The translations under genes and the position numbers were made by a program. Below are positions 29,145 to 37,836 of a stretch of 64,000 nucleotides of DNA, in pieces (position 1 is the stretch's first letter; each line of letters opens with the position of its first letter). Under the pieces are notes generated by a model, which saw nothing but the letters and a program-made list of their open reading frames with translations, searched no databases and was not told where the DNA came from. Source of the DNA: Hoyosella rhizosphaerae (GTDB lineage: Bacteria > Actinomycetota > Actinomycetes > Mycobacteriales > Mycobacteriaceae); assembly GCF_014643175.1 (NCBI RefSeq), contig NZ_BMJH01000002.1, forward strand, positions 124,001-188,000. The letters run 5' to 3'.

Positions 29145-30440
29145 CTAGCAGGTTGAGGGGGCTGGTCGGTCGGCGAAACGGTCGTTGATGAATTCGATCG
29201 ACTCGACGACACCGAGCAGGTACGGCAGGCCATGGTTAACAGCTAGCCCCGGAAGTATTGCTGGAAGTGGGTTTTCTGTCAGTGCCACTGTCGCTCCGCG
29301 TGCACACCAATCTGCAGCAAGAGTGCGCACCTGGACCGCCGGAATGATGTCGTCGTCCGTACCTATCTGAACCAGAACAGGTATCTCAGGTTGAACCTTG
29401 CCGAGCTGTTGTGTGGCAATGATGGATTGCACTTCAGGGAGCTCGTCGAGAACATCTGACAGAGGGCGGCCACTCGTGGTGAAAGTGCTTGTCTGCTGGA
29501 ACCCGTAGGTCAGCGCGGTTTCGCCGACGCATTGCGCTGCCACGTCCCGAAGCATCTGCTTTCCGCGATCGTTGAGTTCGGCGTCGAGGAGGGGCTCAAT
29601 CTCGGGATACACGTGACGGAAACCGTTGATGGCGTAACCGATCGCGCCAGTTAGGATGCTGCCGTCGATTCTGCGCAGAACCTCCTTGAGGTCCGATGGT
29701 GGTGCCCCGGCGAAGGCGCCCTTGATATCAAGCTCGGGCGCATACGTAGGGTGCAATTCGGCGGCAGCTGCGGTTGCGGAGCCGCCTTGTGAGTACCCCC
29801 ACAATGCGATCGGACCATCATTGCCGATCCTGGTTCCCGGAAGTTTTTGTGCCGCGCGTGCAGCATCGAGAACAGCGTTTCCTTGGGCGACGCGGTTGAC
29901 ATACGTGTGGACGCCGGGGGTGCCGAGCCCCTGGTAGTCCGTCATCACAACGGCGATCCCTTGGGACAGCATCGCCACCATAAAAGGAAGCTCGTATTCG
30001 CCTCGAATGTCGAGCGGCGGATCGTATTGCACGAGTTGACTTAGAAGCTTCGACGGTGCGCATTGGTTGCCTTGCCCCTGCGTGCCTGGAGCCATGCTGA
30101 CGAGTGGGCGTTCACCGGGCCCGTTCCACGGGACTGTCGGATCAAGGTAGGTGCCGGTGACCGCGATGGGGTTCCCAAGGGGGTCCGTGCTCTGGTACAT
30201 CAGCCGAGTCGCCGCGGCTGGGAGCGGCCCATCGTCGGTGGGAATTTGGAGCAACAGGGGCAGCGGTTCCGCCTTGAGGACGGTGCCGGGCACCACCGAG
30301 GCGAGTGGTGTCGGCGGCGCGTAAAAGCCACCGGTTTGCGCAGCAGCGGGGGAGATGCCTGTGACGCCCAAAATGGCGGCGGCGGCTGCAGCAAGAATTG
30401 TTACGCGATGGCGACGACGTTGAGACCTTTTCCTCAGCAC
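29145..30440 (-). CDS. Secreted lipase (secretory lipase family)
   Basis: 431 residues. The N-terminus RKRSQRRRHRVTILAAAAAA with AAAQTGG fits a Sec signal peptide with cleavage near residue 35. The mature alpha/beta hydrolase shows the nucleophile GYSQGG (Ser), Asp in GTDDDIIP and His in VNHGLPYL, the triad order of the Candida-like secretory lipase family common in Rhodococcus, Gordonia and Nocardia. Expected to cleave triacylglycerols outside the cell, releasing glycerol that the adjacent glpK/glpD could use. Converges on glpD. Confidence 0.88.
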   Translation of the reverse strand: MLRKRSQRRRHRVTILAAAAAAILGVTGISPAAAQTGGFYAPPTPLASVVPGTVLKAEPLPLLLQIPTDDGPLPAAATRLMYQSTDPLGNPIAVTGTYLDPTVPWNGPGERPLVSMAPGTQGQGNQCAPSKLLSQLVQYDPPLDIRGEYELPFMVAMLSQGIAVVMTDYQGLGTPGVHTYVNRVAQGNAVLDAARAAQKLPGTRIGNDGPIALWGYSQGGSATAAAAELHPTYAPELDIKGAFAGAPPSDLKEVLRRIDGSILTGAIGYAINGFRHVYPEIEPLLDAELNDRGKQMLRDVAAQCVGETALTYGFQQTSTFTTSGRPLSDVLDELPEVQSIIATQQLGKVQPEIPVLVQIGTDDDIIPAVQVRTLAADWCARGATVALTENPLPAILPGLAVNHGLPYLLGVVESIEFINDRFADRPAPSTC

Positions 30441-30492
30441 GAATGAAGTGTATGTGACGTGTGACTAATGCCACAGATGCGGGGTGCTAAAG

Positions 30493-31155
30493 CTAGATCT
30501 TGCTAATCGCAAACTTCATGTAGCCGGGGTAGCGAAGCGGGTTAAGGGGATTTCTCTTGCGCTGTAGCTCCATGGCGCGAACGTGTTGCAGGCGCGCAAG
30601 CGAATCGCGGTTCCGAGATCGACGAGGAACGATGCTTGAGGACTTCGTTTCCTTGCCAACTTCGTTGAGACAATCCCGGGCCGCATTGAGGCGACGGCGT
30701 ACTCGCCGATCCCGGACTGTGCGAGCTAGGATCTGCAATTCTTCCTGCACAGCACGAAGTATCTCTGCGTCATTGGTCGTCAGAATTGGTGGCTCAGGTT
30801 CTGGCGTAGGTTTCGGGGTGAGTGAATGCGACGCATGCGCGATGGCTTTTCGCGCGGGTGTTAGCGCCCCTTTGGCTGTCTTGCCGATATGCCCCGGCAT
30901 TGACGCGAGCTGGCCTGGCATCGACGCCAGTTGCCCCGGCATTGACGCTAGGTGTCCGGGCACTGATGCGAGTGATCGAAATGGGTCAGATACCAGGCCG
31001 GAGTGGTGTGCATCAAGAGCTAAGGGTGCGGTTGCGGCGGTTGCACCATTGGTGCTGCTACCTCGAACCGACGGAAAAGGTATGCGGCGACGGGCACGGG
31101 AACTTCGCGGGGTCGGTTCCGGTGGCCCCTGGTCGGTGTTGCGTGCGTTGCTCAC
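30493..31155 (-). CDS. Hypothetical basic protein with a seven-residue repeat
   Basis: No recognised domain. From GTG 31155 it has 220 residues: a basic, Pro/Ser-rich start, four tandem copies of LASMPGQ-like heptads (about residues 61-88), a Pro/Thr/Glu stretch (LTPKPTPEPEPP), then a charged helical region (ILRAVQEELQILARTVRDRR) and a basic C-terminus ending KFAISKI. There is no signal peptide or membrane segment. I prefer GTG 31155 because it begins clear of the VanZ-like gene that ends at 31187; a start at 31245 would overlap that gene by 59 bases. Function unknown. Confidence 0.6.
   Translation of the reverse strand: MSNARNTDQGPPEPTPRSSRARRRIPFPSVRGSSTNGATAATAPLALDAHHSGLVSDPFRSLASVPGHLASMPGQLASMPGQLASMPGHIGKTAKGALTPARKAIAHASHSLTPKPTPEPEPPILTTNDAEILRAVQEELQILARTVRDRRVRRRLNAARDCLNEVGKETKSSSIVPRRSRNRDSLARLQHVRAMELQRKRNPLNPLRYPGYMKFAISKI
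30891..30974 (-). repeat. Four 21-bp tandem units encoding LASxPGx heptads
   Basis: Four in-frame 21-base units (30891, 30912, 30933, 30954), each translating to LAS-M/V-PG-Q/H. Third positions differ between units while the peptide is kept, so selection seems to hold the heptad. Confidence 0.8.
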
Positions 31156-31186
31156 GATGACTAGCCTACCGGTTTTCTCCGACTTT

Positions 31187-31618
31187 TTATGGCCTGAGGC
31201 GGGGGTTGCAGTGTGATGTTGTCCGCGCTGAATGGTTATCGGCATCGCCTAGAGTCGGAGCGCGTTTCGGTCGAAAAGCGAAGTGGTGCAACAAGATTCC
31301 GGCCAACGCGCCTACAACGTCCGCAACTACGTCCCATGGATCGGCCGTACGCCCGAACGGCATGAGCCCCTGCGCTATCTCCGATATCACAGCGAACACC
31401 CCAAGCCAGACAGTGCTGGCAACAATCCCGATTCGAGCTAGCCGAGACGTGAAACCAAGTGCTGCGAACATGACCGCATGAACGACCTTGTCGATATGCG
31501 GTATCGCCACCGAAGACTCGGACGCTGGCGAAAACAGCATGATGCAGACAACGACGAATGTCAGGGCAAGGGGCAGCGCGCGCATGATTTGACCGGCATC
31601 AACCTTCGAGATCCGCAT
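31187..31618 (-). CDS. VanZ-like small membrane protein
   Basis: 143 residues with four hydrophobic segments. The VanZ-type pattern is HIDKVVHAVMFAALGF near residue 42, SEIAQGLMPFGRTADPWDV near residue 85 and ADVVGALAGILL. VanZ-like proteins are of unclear function; the name comes from teicoplanin resistance. A polar basic C-terminal tail follows. It lies three bases downstream of the small gene at 31622, so likely co-transcribed. Confidence 0.82.
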   Translation of the reverse strand: MRISKVDAGQIMRALPLALTFVVVCIMLFSPASESSVAIPHIDKVVHAVMFAALGFTSRLARIGIVASTVWLGVFAVISEIAQGLMPFGRTADPWDVVADVVGALAGILLHHFAFRPKRAPTLGDADNHSARTTSHCNPRLRP

Positions 31619-31621
31619 GCG

Positions 31622-31984
31622 TTACGCGCGAGGGCGGTTTGCGGCATGGTGCACGACAAACCCGAGCCCACCAGATATGAAGCGCTCCACGGCCCCGTAC
31701 GCCTCCACCACGGCTGCGTTGTGGCCTGACAGGCACCAGGCCGACAGTTCAGCTGTGTTGCCATCTGGAACTGCGGTAACTTCCCCCAACATTTCACCCG
31801 TGCTCGGTTCGCACACTGCCCACGTGAATCGCTGTTCGGACGCCCACCCAGCGGCACATTCCTGCACGTATAAAGACGGTTCGGCAATTCCGTGCGCAGT
31901 CAAAGTTGGTGAGTCGTCAACACGCTCATCTGAGCGCAGTGCGCGGAGATACCACTGGCCTGCATTGATTTCCACTGGTTCCAT
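31622..31984 (-). CDS. Small conserved protein, possibly GNAT-related
   Basis: 120 residues. The N-terminus MEPVEINAGQWYLRALRSDE and phrases FTWAVCEPSTGEMLGEV and AAVVEAYGAVERFISGGLGF recall a shortened GNAT acyltransferase fold (strands and the region before the acetyl-CoA loop), but no clear acetyl-CoA pyrophosphate loop (Q/RxxGxG/A) is visible. An enzymatic role is therefore doubtful. Cytoplasmic. The best description is a conserved actinobacterial hypothetical. Confidence 0.6.
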   Translation of the reverse strand: MEPVEINAGQWYLRALRSDERVDDSPTLTAHGIAEPSLYVQECAAGWASEQRFTWAVCEPSTGEMLGEVTAVPDGNTAELSAWCLSGHNAAVVEAYGAVERFISGGLGFVVHHAANRPRA

Positions 31985-32010
31985 GCGTCACGACGTTACC
32001 GGCATTGGCC

Positions 32011-32424
32011 TTAATCATCGTCATCGTCATCGTCGCCGGAGTACAGGACGATCGCGGTGACAGGAATGAGGAGGAAGAACATCCAATGACCAACAGTTAT
32101 GAATAAGAACAGGGCGGCAAAAGGCGTGAGCGCCATGATGGTGTCGCGGGGGATACGTTGCCGGAACGGCACAGGTGCGCTTGGCGAAGCACTGGCGGCG
32201 GGCAGTGGAGAGCCTGCTGGGGATTGCGATGCGGGTAGCGGTGGCAAGTCGGAGAACAAGGCGTCGAGTTCGCTTCGGGTCAACGCCACTGTGGCACGCG
32301 CGGTTCTGTCGTCAAACTCGAGCAGCGTCAATCTGCCCGCAGTGAAGTGCTCGTTAAGTGCGTGAAGGGCACGCTGACGCTCAGCGTGCCCGACTCTGAT
32401 ATCTGGTTCGTCCCCCATGCCCAC
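32011..32424 (-). CDS. DUF1707 membrane protein with poly-Asp tail
   Basis: 137 residues. The N-terminal DUF1707 domain is clear: IRVGHAERQRALHALNEHFT, GRLTLLEFDDRTARATVALT, ELDALFSDLPPLP. A Pro/Ser/Ala linker follows, then two hydrophobic helices (MALTPFAALFLFITVG and FFLLIPVTAIVLY) and a C-terminal tail of seven Asp after SG. DUF1707 proteins are small actinobacterial envelope proteins of unknown function. The Asp run is encoded by a GAT/GAC triplet repeat at 32013-32033. Confidence 0.85.
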   Translation of the reverse strand: MGMGDEPDIRVGHAERQRALHALNEHFTAGRLTLLEFDDRTARATVALTRSELDALFSDLPPLPASQSPAGSPLPAASASPSAPVPFRQRIPRDTIMALTPFAALFLFITVGHWMFFLLIPVTAIVLYSGDDDDDDD

Positions 32425-32474
32425 TATGGTAAAACGCTTTCGCTACGTTGGCATGGGGGACTGATCACAACTTG

Positions 32475-34253
32475 TTACTTAAGTTCGAGAAGAACCGTCC
32501 CTTGTGTCACTGCGGTACCGGCATTGACCTCTAGCCCAGTAACGATTCCGGACTTGTGCGCGGTAACCGGGTTTTCCATCTTCATTGCTTCAAGGACGAC
32601 CACAAGTTCGCCCTCTTGAACTTCCTGACCCTCTTCGACTGCAACCTTCACGACGGTGCCCTGCATTGGCGCTACGACCGCGTCGCCTGAGGCGCCTGCT
32701 CCACCAGCCGCACCACGCGCGCGGGACTTCGGCTTCTTCTTCGGCCCGCCGCCATTTGAGGCAACGCTGAAGTCTCCAGGAAGGGAGACTTCGAGGCGTT
32801 TGCCGTCGACCTCTACGACAAGTTTCTGACGCGGAGTTGCTTCGTCTTCGGGTGCTTCCGGGATGCCGTGAGGTTCGACAGTGTTGTCCCACTCGGTTTC
32901 AATCCACCGGGTGTGCACGTCAAAGCTGGTGCCGTCGCCCACAAACGCTGCATCTTCCACAACCTTGCGGTGGAACGGGATAACCGTAGCCATGCCTTCG
33001 ACTACAAACTCCGCGAGGGCGCGGCGCGACCGCTCCAGCGCTTCCTGACGGGTTGCGCCAGTGACGATAAGTTTCGCCAGCATGGAGTCGAACTGACCGC
33101 CGATAATGCTGCCATTTTCCACACCCGAGTCCACGCGAACGCCAGGACCTGATGGTGTGTCATACCGCGTGATGGAGCCCGGTGCGGGTAGGAAGTTCCG
33201 TCCAGCATCTTCACCGTTGATGCGGAACTCGAACGAGTGACCCCGTGGTTTGGGGTCTTCCTTAAGGTCGAGTACCTGACCCTCTGCGATGCGGAACTGC
33301 TCGCGTACGAGGTCGATCCCCGACGTTTCTTCCGTTACGGGGTGTTCCACCTGCAGTCGAGTGTTGACTTCGAGGAACGAAATCAGGCCATCTTGGCCCA
33401 CAAGGTATTCGACGGTACCTGCACCGTGGTAGTTCGCTTCGCGACAGATCGCTTTCGCTGATGTGTGGATTTCTTCGCGTTGCGCGTCTGACAAGAACGG
33501 AGCTGGTGCTTCTTCAACAAGTTTCTGGAATCGGCGCTGCAGCGAGCAGTCACGAGTACCGACGACAACCACATTGCCGTGCTTATCTGCAAGAACCTGG
33601 GCTTCAACGTGGCGAGGCTTGTCGAGGTATCGCTCAACGAAGCATTCGCCGCGACCAAACGCGGACACTGCCTCACGAGTGGCGGACTCAAAAAGTTCAG
33701 GTACTTCTTCGAGTGTGCGGGCGACCTTCATCCCGCGGCCACCGCCACCAAAAGCGGCCTTAATAGCAATCGGCAGACCAAATTCTTCGGCGAAGGCAAC
33801 GACTTCGTCCGCGTTGGCAGCAGGCTCCTTAGTCCCAGGAACAAGCGGAGCGCCTGCTCGCGTGGCGATGTGGCGTGCTGTCACCTTGTCACCGAGGTCG
33901 TGAATGGACTGCGGATCGGGACCAATCCAAATGATCCCCGCATCTATGACAGCCTGCGCGAAAGCGCCATTCTCGGACAGAAAGCCGTAACCGGGATGAA
34001 TCGCATCTGCCCCGGACTTCCGAGCCGCGTCAATGACCTTGTCGAACACAAGGTATGACTCAGCGGACGTGTTGCCGCCTAGCGCGAAGGCTTCGTCGGC
34101 AAGCCTGACAAAGGGTGCGTTTGCATCCGGTTCGGCGTACACGGCGACACTCGCGATGCCCGCATCTCGTGCCGCCCGGATCACCCTAACCGCTATCTCG
34201 CCACGGTTGGCAACGAGCACTTTGGTGATGCGTGCAGTCGTCTCGCTGGGCAC
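32475..34253 (-). CDS. accA3: Acyl-CoA carboxylase alpha chain (biotin carboxylase + BCCP), AccA3
   Basis: AccA3 carboxylates its own biotin with ATP and bicarbonate and serves several beta subunits (AccD4, AccD5, AccD6) making malonyl-, methylmalonyl- and long-chain carboxyacyl-CoA for fatty and mycolic acids. The 592-residue protein has [19 protein letters not shown], the ATP-grasp Gly loop [37 protein letters not shown] (catalytic Arg/Glu region) and the biotinyl motif EAMKMENP about 35 residues from the C-terminus. I chose GTG 34253 because a perfect AGGAGG lies five bases upstream; earlier ATGs would add a non-conserved extension. Confidence 0.96.
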   Translation of the reverse strand: MPSETTARITKVLVANRGEIAVRVIRAARDAGIASVAVYAEPDANAPFVRLADEAFALGGNTSAESYLVFDKVIDAARKSGADAIHPGYGFLSENGAFAQAVIDAGIIWIGPDPQSIHDLGDKVTARHIATRAGAPLVPGTKEPAANADEVVAFAEEFGLPIAIKAAFGGGGRGMKVARTLEEVPELFESATREAVSAFGRGECFVERYLDKPRHVEAQVLADKHGNVVVVGTRDCSLQRRFQKLVEEAPAPFLSDAQREEIHTSAKAICREANYHGAGTVEYLVGQDGLISFLEVNTRLQVEHPVTEETSGIDLVREQFRIAEGQVLDLKEDPKPRGHSFEFRINGEDAGRNFLPAPGSITRYDTPSGPGVRVDSGVENGSIIGGQFDSMLAKLIVTGATRQEALERSRRALAEFVVEGMATVIPFHRKVVEDAAFVGDGTSFDVHTRWIETEWDNTVEPHGIPEAPEDEATPRQKLVVEVDGKRLEVSLPGDFSVASNGGGPKKKPKSRARGAAGGAGASGDAVVAPMQGTVVKVAVEEGQEVQEGELVVVLEAMKMENPVTAHKSGIVTGLEVNAGTAVTQGTVLLELK

Positions 34254-34393
34254 TGAGCCTCCTGGTTTCAACGTGGTTGCTCGACGGGGAGCCTGGGCAG
34301 TGCACAAGGCACGTGCGCAAGCCTCGCTGAACAACGAACTGAGGTTGCGTCGGTGAAGAGTCTATGCAAACGACGCCGTCACATGTGAACCGG

Positions 34394-34409
34394 CTGTCAA
34401 TCTTGACAG
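34394..34409. promoter_or_regulatory. Palindromic operator-like site upstream of accA3
   Basis: CTGTCAATCTTGACAG is a perfect 7+7 palindrome around two bases. It lies about 140 bases upstream of the accA3 start and downstream of sufE. The form suits a dimeric (TetR- or MarR-like) regulator. No known consensus is claimed. Confidence 0.4.
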
Positions 34410-34422
34410 AACTCGTCACCAA

Positions 34423-34491
34423 TCACTCTCGCAGAGAGTGACGTGGTTGTTGGTGATTGACGCGACAGAAAATGAGGACAATTGCTGTCGC
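34423..34491 (-). terminator. Hairpins after sufE, probable terminator region of sseA-sufE
   Basis: Two inverted repeats lie in the gap after the sufE stop. TCACTCTC-gca-GAGAGTGA (34423-34441) has an 8-bp stem and 3-base loop. GCGACAG / CTGTCGC (34462-34468 and 34485-34491) has a 16-base loop. Neither has a clear T-run, as is common in this order. They separate sufE from the accA3 promoter. Confidence 0.45.
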
Positions 34492-34499
34492 ATGTCACA

Positions 34500-34928
34500 C
34501 TAGGTCGCCTGTTGCAGGCGCCGCTTGACTCTCGTGAGCATGGCCGACATGCCTCGCAGGCGCAAAGGACTCACGATCGATTCAAGGCCAAGGTTGAGGT
34601 AAAAATCATCCGGGACCGCCAAGATTTCGTCCGCACTAAGCCCATTCAGCCCCTGGTGGAGTATCGATGCGAAGCCTCGTGTTGTTGGCGCCTCCGGAGG
34701 TGCGCTGAAATGCAAGACCACGTGGTCGCGCCGAGAAGCGTCGACAGCCAAGAAGAGTGGAGACTGGCACTCGGGTACCGGTTCCATTGCAGCTTCCTCG
34801 AGTTCAGCGGGAAGTTCTGGAAGTTCCCTGCTGAACTCGAGAAGTAGCTGAATCTTTTCCTCACCCTGCATTGCTTGGAAGTCGTCGATGATTTCCTGAA
34901 GGGGCGGAGGTGGAGTCATTGCACTCAT
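34500..34928 (-). CDS. sufE: SufE-like Fe-S/sulfur transfer protein (Rv3284 family)
   Basis: 142 residues of the SufE fold: [20 protein letters not shown], then [10 protein letters not shown], whose Cys accepts persulfide sulfur from a cysteine desulfurase, [20 protein letters not shown] and a C-terminal [16 protein letters not shown]. SufE moves sulfur to scaffold proteins in Fe-S cluster assembly. Its ATG overlaps the stop of sseA by four bases, so it is translated with the rhodanese. This order (sseA-sufE-accA3) is that of M. tuberculosis Rv3283-Rv3285. Confidence 0.9.
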   Translation of the reverse strand: MSAMTPPPPLQEIIDDFQAMQGEEKIQLLLEFSRELPELPAELEEAAMEPVPECQSPLFLAVDASRRDHVVLHFSAPPEAPTTRGFASILHQGLNGLSADEILAVPDDFYLNLGLESIVSPLRLRGMSAMLTRVKRRLQQAT

Positions 34929-35821
34929 GCGCGTGTCGGTGCCTGTCCTGGTTCGTCGCCTTTCACGATGGGGACACGGACCGTGTTACCCCATTCGGTC
35001 CACGAACCGTCGTAATTGCGGACGTTGGAGAACCCCAGCAGGTACGTCAGCACAAACCAGGTGTGGCTTGAGCGTTCGCCAATTCGGCAGTAGACGATGG
35101 TGTCTTCGGTCGGTTCGAAGTCTCCGTAGACTTCTTCCAGTTGCTTCCTAGACTTGAATCGACTGTCAGTGGCGGCTGCTTTGGCCCAAGGAATGCTCAC
35201 AGCGGTGGGGATGTGACCGCCGCGGAGCGCGCCCTCTTCCGGGTAGTCCGGCATATGTGTGCGTTCACCCGTGTATTCCATCGGGGAACGGACATCGATG
35301 AGGGGCCCAGTGCCGAGGTGGTCGAGCACGTGGTCGCGGTAGGCGCGGATCTTTGTGTCGTCGCGCTGAACCACCGGATAGTCGGTGGGCGCAAAGCGGG
35401 GTACGTCGAAGCTCGTGTCGCGTTCTTCAGCGATCCACGCGTCACGACCACCATCGAGCAGTCGAACGTCTGGGTGGCCGAACAGGGTGAAAACCCACAT
35501 CGCGTAGGCCGCCCACCAGTTCGATTTATCGCCGTAGATCACAACTGTGTCGTCGCGGCTTATTCCCTTACGACGCATGAGGTCAGCGAATTGCTCGCCG
35601 TTGATGTAATCACGGGTGACCGGGTCGTTGAGGTCGAGGTGCCAGTCGATCTTGAGTGCCCCTGGAACGTGTCCGATATCGTACACAAGCACGTCTTCGT
35701 CAGACTCGACGATCCTGAGCCCAGGGCGGCCGATGTTCGACGCTAGCCATTCTGTGGAGACGAGTCGATCGGGGTGGGCGAACTCAGCGAAAGCTGGATT
35801 GGCGTCAGGAGGTACAGGCAC
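34925..35821 (-). CDS. sseA: Thiosulfate/3-mercaptopyruvate sulfurtransferase SseA
   Basis: 298 residues, two rhodanese domains. The N-terminal one (residues 15-150) is inactive, with [19 protein letters not shown] in place of an active-site Cys loop. The C-terminal one (about 165-290) has the catalytic loop [15 protein letters not shown]. It moves sulfane sulfur from thiosulfate or 3-mercaptopyruvate to cyanide or cellular acceptors. Cytoplasmic. Coupled to sufE by an ATGA overlap, which suggests supply of sulfur for Fe-S assembly. Confidence 0.93.
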   Translation of the reverse strand: MPVPPDANPAFAEFAHPDRLVSTEWLASNIGRPGLRIVESDEDVLVYDIGHVPGALKIDWHLDLNDPVTRDYINGEQFADLMRRKGISRDDTVVIYGDKSNWWAAYAMWVFTLFGHPDVRLLDGGRDAWIAEERDTSFDVPRFAPTDYPVVQRDDTKIRAYRDHVLDHLGTGPLIDVRSPMEYTGERTHMPDYPEEGALRGGHIPTAVSIPWAKAAATDSRFKSRKQLEEVYGDFEPTEDTIVYCRIGERSSHTWFVLTYLLGFSNVRNYDGSWTEWGNTVRVPIVKGDEPGQAPTRA

Positions 35822-35944
35822 AGTGTCAACTCCTTAGGGGTGCCCGCGGAAAAGCTGTCACGTCAACGCTAGCTGTTCTTGGCGATTCCGGCGACGACCT
35901 AGCGGTAAAGGCGCTGCGCAAGCCGCACCGTTTGGTGCTCAGAA

Positions 35945-36850
35945 TCACAAACGGTAGAGGCGGTCGAAGAGATCGAGGACTTCAATGGCGGTATAGACGG
36001 AGCCGTAGGTTATGTCCCCGCTGATGATCACTTTGCCTTCTTGGACGGCGGGAAGTTCTCCGAAGAACGAGTCGGCGGTGAGAGCATCAATGTCTATGTT
36101 GGGGTCTTCGGTGATGACGAGCAACCGGGTCGCATCGTTAAGTAGCGGAGCCTGTTCCTCGGTCAGTATGTCGTCTGGGCTATCGGTAAATCGAACAACA
36201 GGAGCATTGAGGTCGGCGACGACAGCACCCGGAAGGCTTAAGGGGTGGCTGAGATCGCCTACCGCGCCAGGCGCACGAAGGTCGACGATGGCGATGCGCT
36301 CGCCAGAATCGTCGCTTAAGTGCCGGTTGCGCACCCGATCGGCGCGGTCATCGTATCGTGCGATGGCGGTGGCTGCTAGTTCCGAACGGCCTAGCCAATC
36401 CGCAATTCCAGTTAAGTTCACGTCCCACTGAACGCCCGGGTCGACTGGGATGACTGGTGCCACAGTGTTGAGGTCGGGGGCCATCCAGTGTGGGTCGTCG
36501 ATGTTTGTGGCGATGATCAGGTCGGTATCGAGTCGAATCAATTCCACGAGGTCCACCGGGGAGCGCAAGGTCTCTGGGTTGCCCCGCAGCGGAACCCATG
36601 GGCGCACCATACGGGAAGTGATACCCGCTACGGGAAGGTCAAGCGCCAACGCGATTTCAAGATCTTGTCGACTGTCGATTGCAACCACACGCTCGGGCGA
36701 TGTTGGTACCGCGTATGTCCCGAGCGGTGTGACGATGGACCGCGTGTCGGCAGTTTGACCGTCGGTGGGCTCTGATGAGCCACAGGCGGCCGCCGCAAAG
36801 GCCACGGATGCGGCGAGAAACACTGCGATGCTGTGTCGGCCGAAATGCAC
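35945..36850 (-). CDS. FecB-like siderophore-binding lipoprotein, orphan
   Basis: About 301 residues. An N-terminal signal region (HSIAVFLAASVAFAAAAC) ends in a loose lipobox with Cys near residue 22. The mature part is a class III binding-protein fold: SPERVVAIDSRQDLEIALAL, LIRLDTDLIIATNID, GIADWLGRSELAATAIARY and a C-terminal YTAIEVLDLFDRLYRL, as in FecB/FepB proteins for ferric siderophores or haem. GTG 36850 has GGAG six bases upstream; a TTG at 36862 would add four residues. No permease or ATPase gene is adjacent and no clear iron box precedes it. Confidence 0.82.
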   Translation of the reverse strand: MHFGRHSIAVFLAASVAFAAAACGSSEPTDGQTADTRSIVTPLGTYAVPTSPERVVAIDSRQDLEIALALDLPVAGITSRMVRPWVPLRGNPETLRSPVDLVELIRLDTDLIIATNIDDPHWMAPDLNTVAPVIPVDPGVQWDVNLTGIADWLGRSELAATAIARYDDRADRVRNRHLSDDSGERIAIVDLRAPGAVGDLSHPLSLPGAVVADLNAPVVRFTDSPDDILTEEQAPLLNDATRLLVITEDPNIDIDALTADSFFGELPAVQEGKVIISGDITYGSVYTAIEVLDLFDRLYRL

Positions 36851-36907
36851 AACTGACTCCAAAAATAGTGGGTGTGTGACGCTCCTCCGGGAAACGTGTG
36901 CGGGAGG

Positions 36908-37597
36908 TCAGAGCTGAGCTGGACTTGGAGAGTCCCGCCATAATTCAGCGACACTCAGCCCCACCTCATGCAGGAGAGTGCGAACGAGGGGAAGCCCGAT
37001 TCCAATCACCGACGATGGATCACCTTCGATGCGGTCGACAAACCACCCGCCGAGACTGTCAAGGGTGAAAGCTCCAGCGACGTGAAGCGGTTCCTCGGTA
37101 GCGAGATACGCTTCGAGATCCTGCTCACTCGGTTCGCTGAAGTGAACCGTGGTCGTGCTGCATCCCACTGCTTCCCCAACGATGGTGCCGTCTTGGATTC
37201 GCACAACACAGTGCCCAGTAAGTAGATCGCCACTGCGGCCCATCATGGTTTTCCATCGCTCCCGCGTCACGTCCGGGGTGAGTGGCTTGCCCTGAAGGTC
37301 GCCGTCGATATGAAGCATCGAGTCGCACCCCACCACGACGCAATTGAGCACATCGTTCGCACCGGCCCAACACACTCCGTCCAGGCTGGGGGTGATGTCA
37401 TTGGCCACAGAGTGCGCTTTTGCTTGGGCAAGCCGCACCACCACTTGTTCTGGGGTGGCGGACCCGCCCATGCTGGCAGTAATTGCATCTTCGTCTACTC
37501 CTGATACCCGCACGATCGGTTCGATACCGGCAGACCGGAGGACCGCGAGTCGTGCGGGTGAGGCAGAGGCGAGCACTAAACGAGTTGCTACTGCCAC
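36908..37597 (-). CDS. maf: Maf-type nucleoside triphosphate pyrophosphatase
   Basis: 229 residues. Maf proteins hydrolyse non-canonical or canonical NTPs to NMP and pyrophosphate (house cleaning, m7GTP/dTTP/UTP classes). Seen: LVLASASPARLAVLRSAGI (nucleotide-binding loop), VVGCDSMLHIDG, TGHCVVRIQDG and GGWFVDRIEGDPSSVIGIGL. GTG 37597 lies inside the accE reading frame and gives a family-like start ([12 protein letters not shown]); the two genes overlap by ten bases. Matches Rv3282 in place. Confidence 0.9.
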   Translation of the reverse strand: MAVATRLVLASASPARLAVLRSAGIEPIVRVSGVDEDAITASMGGSATPEQVVVRLAQAKAHSVANDITPSLDGVCWAGANDVLNCVVVGCDSMLHIDGDLQGKPLTPDVTRERWKTMMGRSGDLLTGHCVVRIQDGTIVGEAVGCSTTTVHFSEPSEQDLEAYLATEEPLHVAGAFTLDSLGGWFVDRIEGDPSSVIGIGLPLVRTLLHEVGLSVAELWRDSPSPAQL

Positions 37598-37836
37598 ATC
37601 CGGCCGTTCACGTATGCGCGAGGTGGCAGCGGTGGATTGACGCGCAGGTTTTCGCCCAGTTTGCCCCATAGTTCACGGGGACGTGGGTCATAGGGCGTCT
37701 GGTGTGCATTCGCTGCCGCGGCACTGGCGAGGACCGCGACGACAGCCGCGAGCTCTTCCGGGTTGGGGTTGCCGCGTTCAACGACGAGGAATGGGGCAGG
37801 CGCAGTGTTGTCTGCATCGCTTTCTGTGGCGCTCAC
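37588..37836 (-). CDS. accE: Acyl-CoA carboxylase epsilon subunit (AccE5 type)
   Basis: 82 residues. The C-terminal block is that of AccE-type subunits (PF13822): [20 protein letters not shown] followed by a Pro-rich end with ELWG and the terminal YVNGRMWQ. The epsilon subunit increases activity of the AccA3-AccD5 complex. It lies between accD5 (ATGA overlap at 37833) and maf, as in M. tuberculosis accE5. Confidence 0.92.
   Translation of the reverse strand: MSATESDADNTAPAPFLVVERGNPNPEELAAVVAVLASAAAANAHQTPYDPRPRELWGKLGENLRVNPPLPPRAYVNGRMWQ

Noticed and set aside
29125-29149. Repeated octamer GCGCTAGC at the glpD/lipase convergence
   Set aside because: It covers both stop codons and is short; a weak hairpin is possible but not enough to call a terminator or recombination site.
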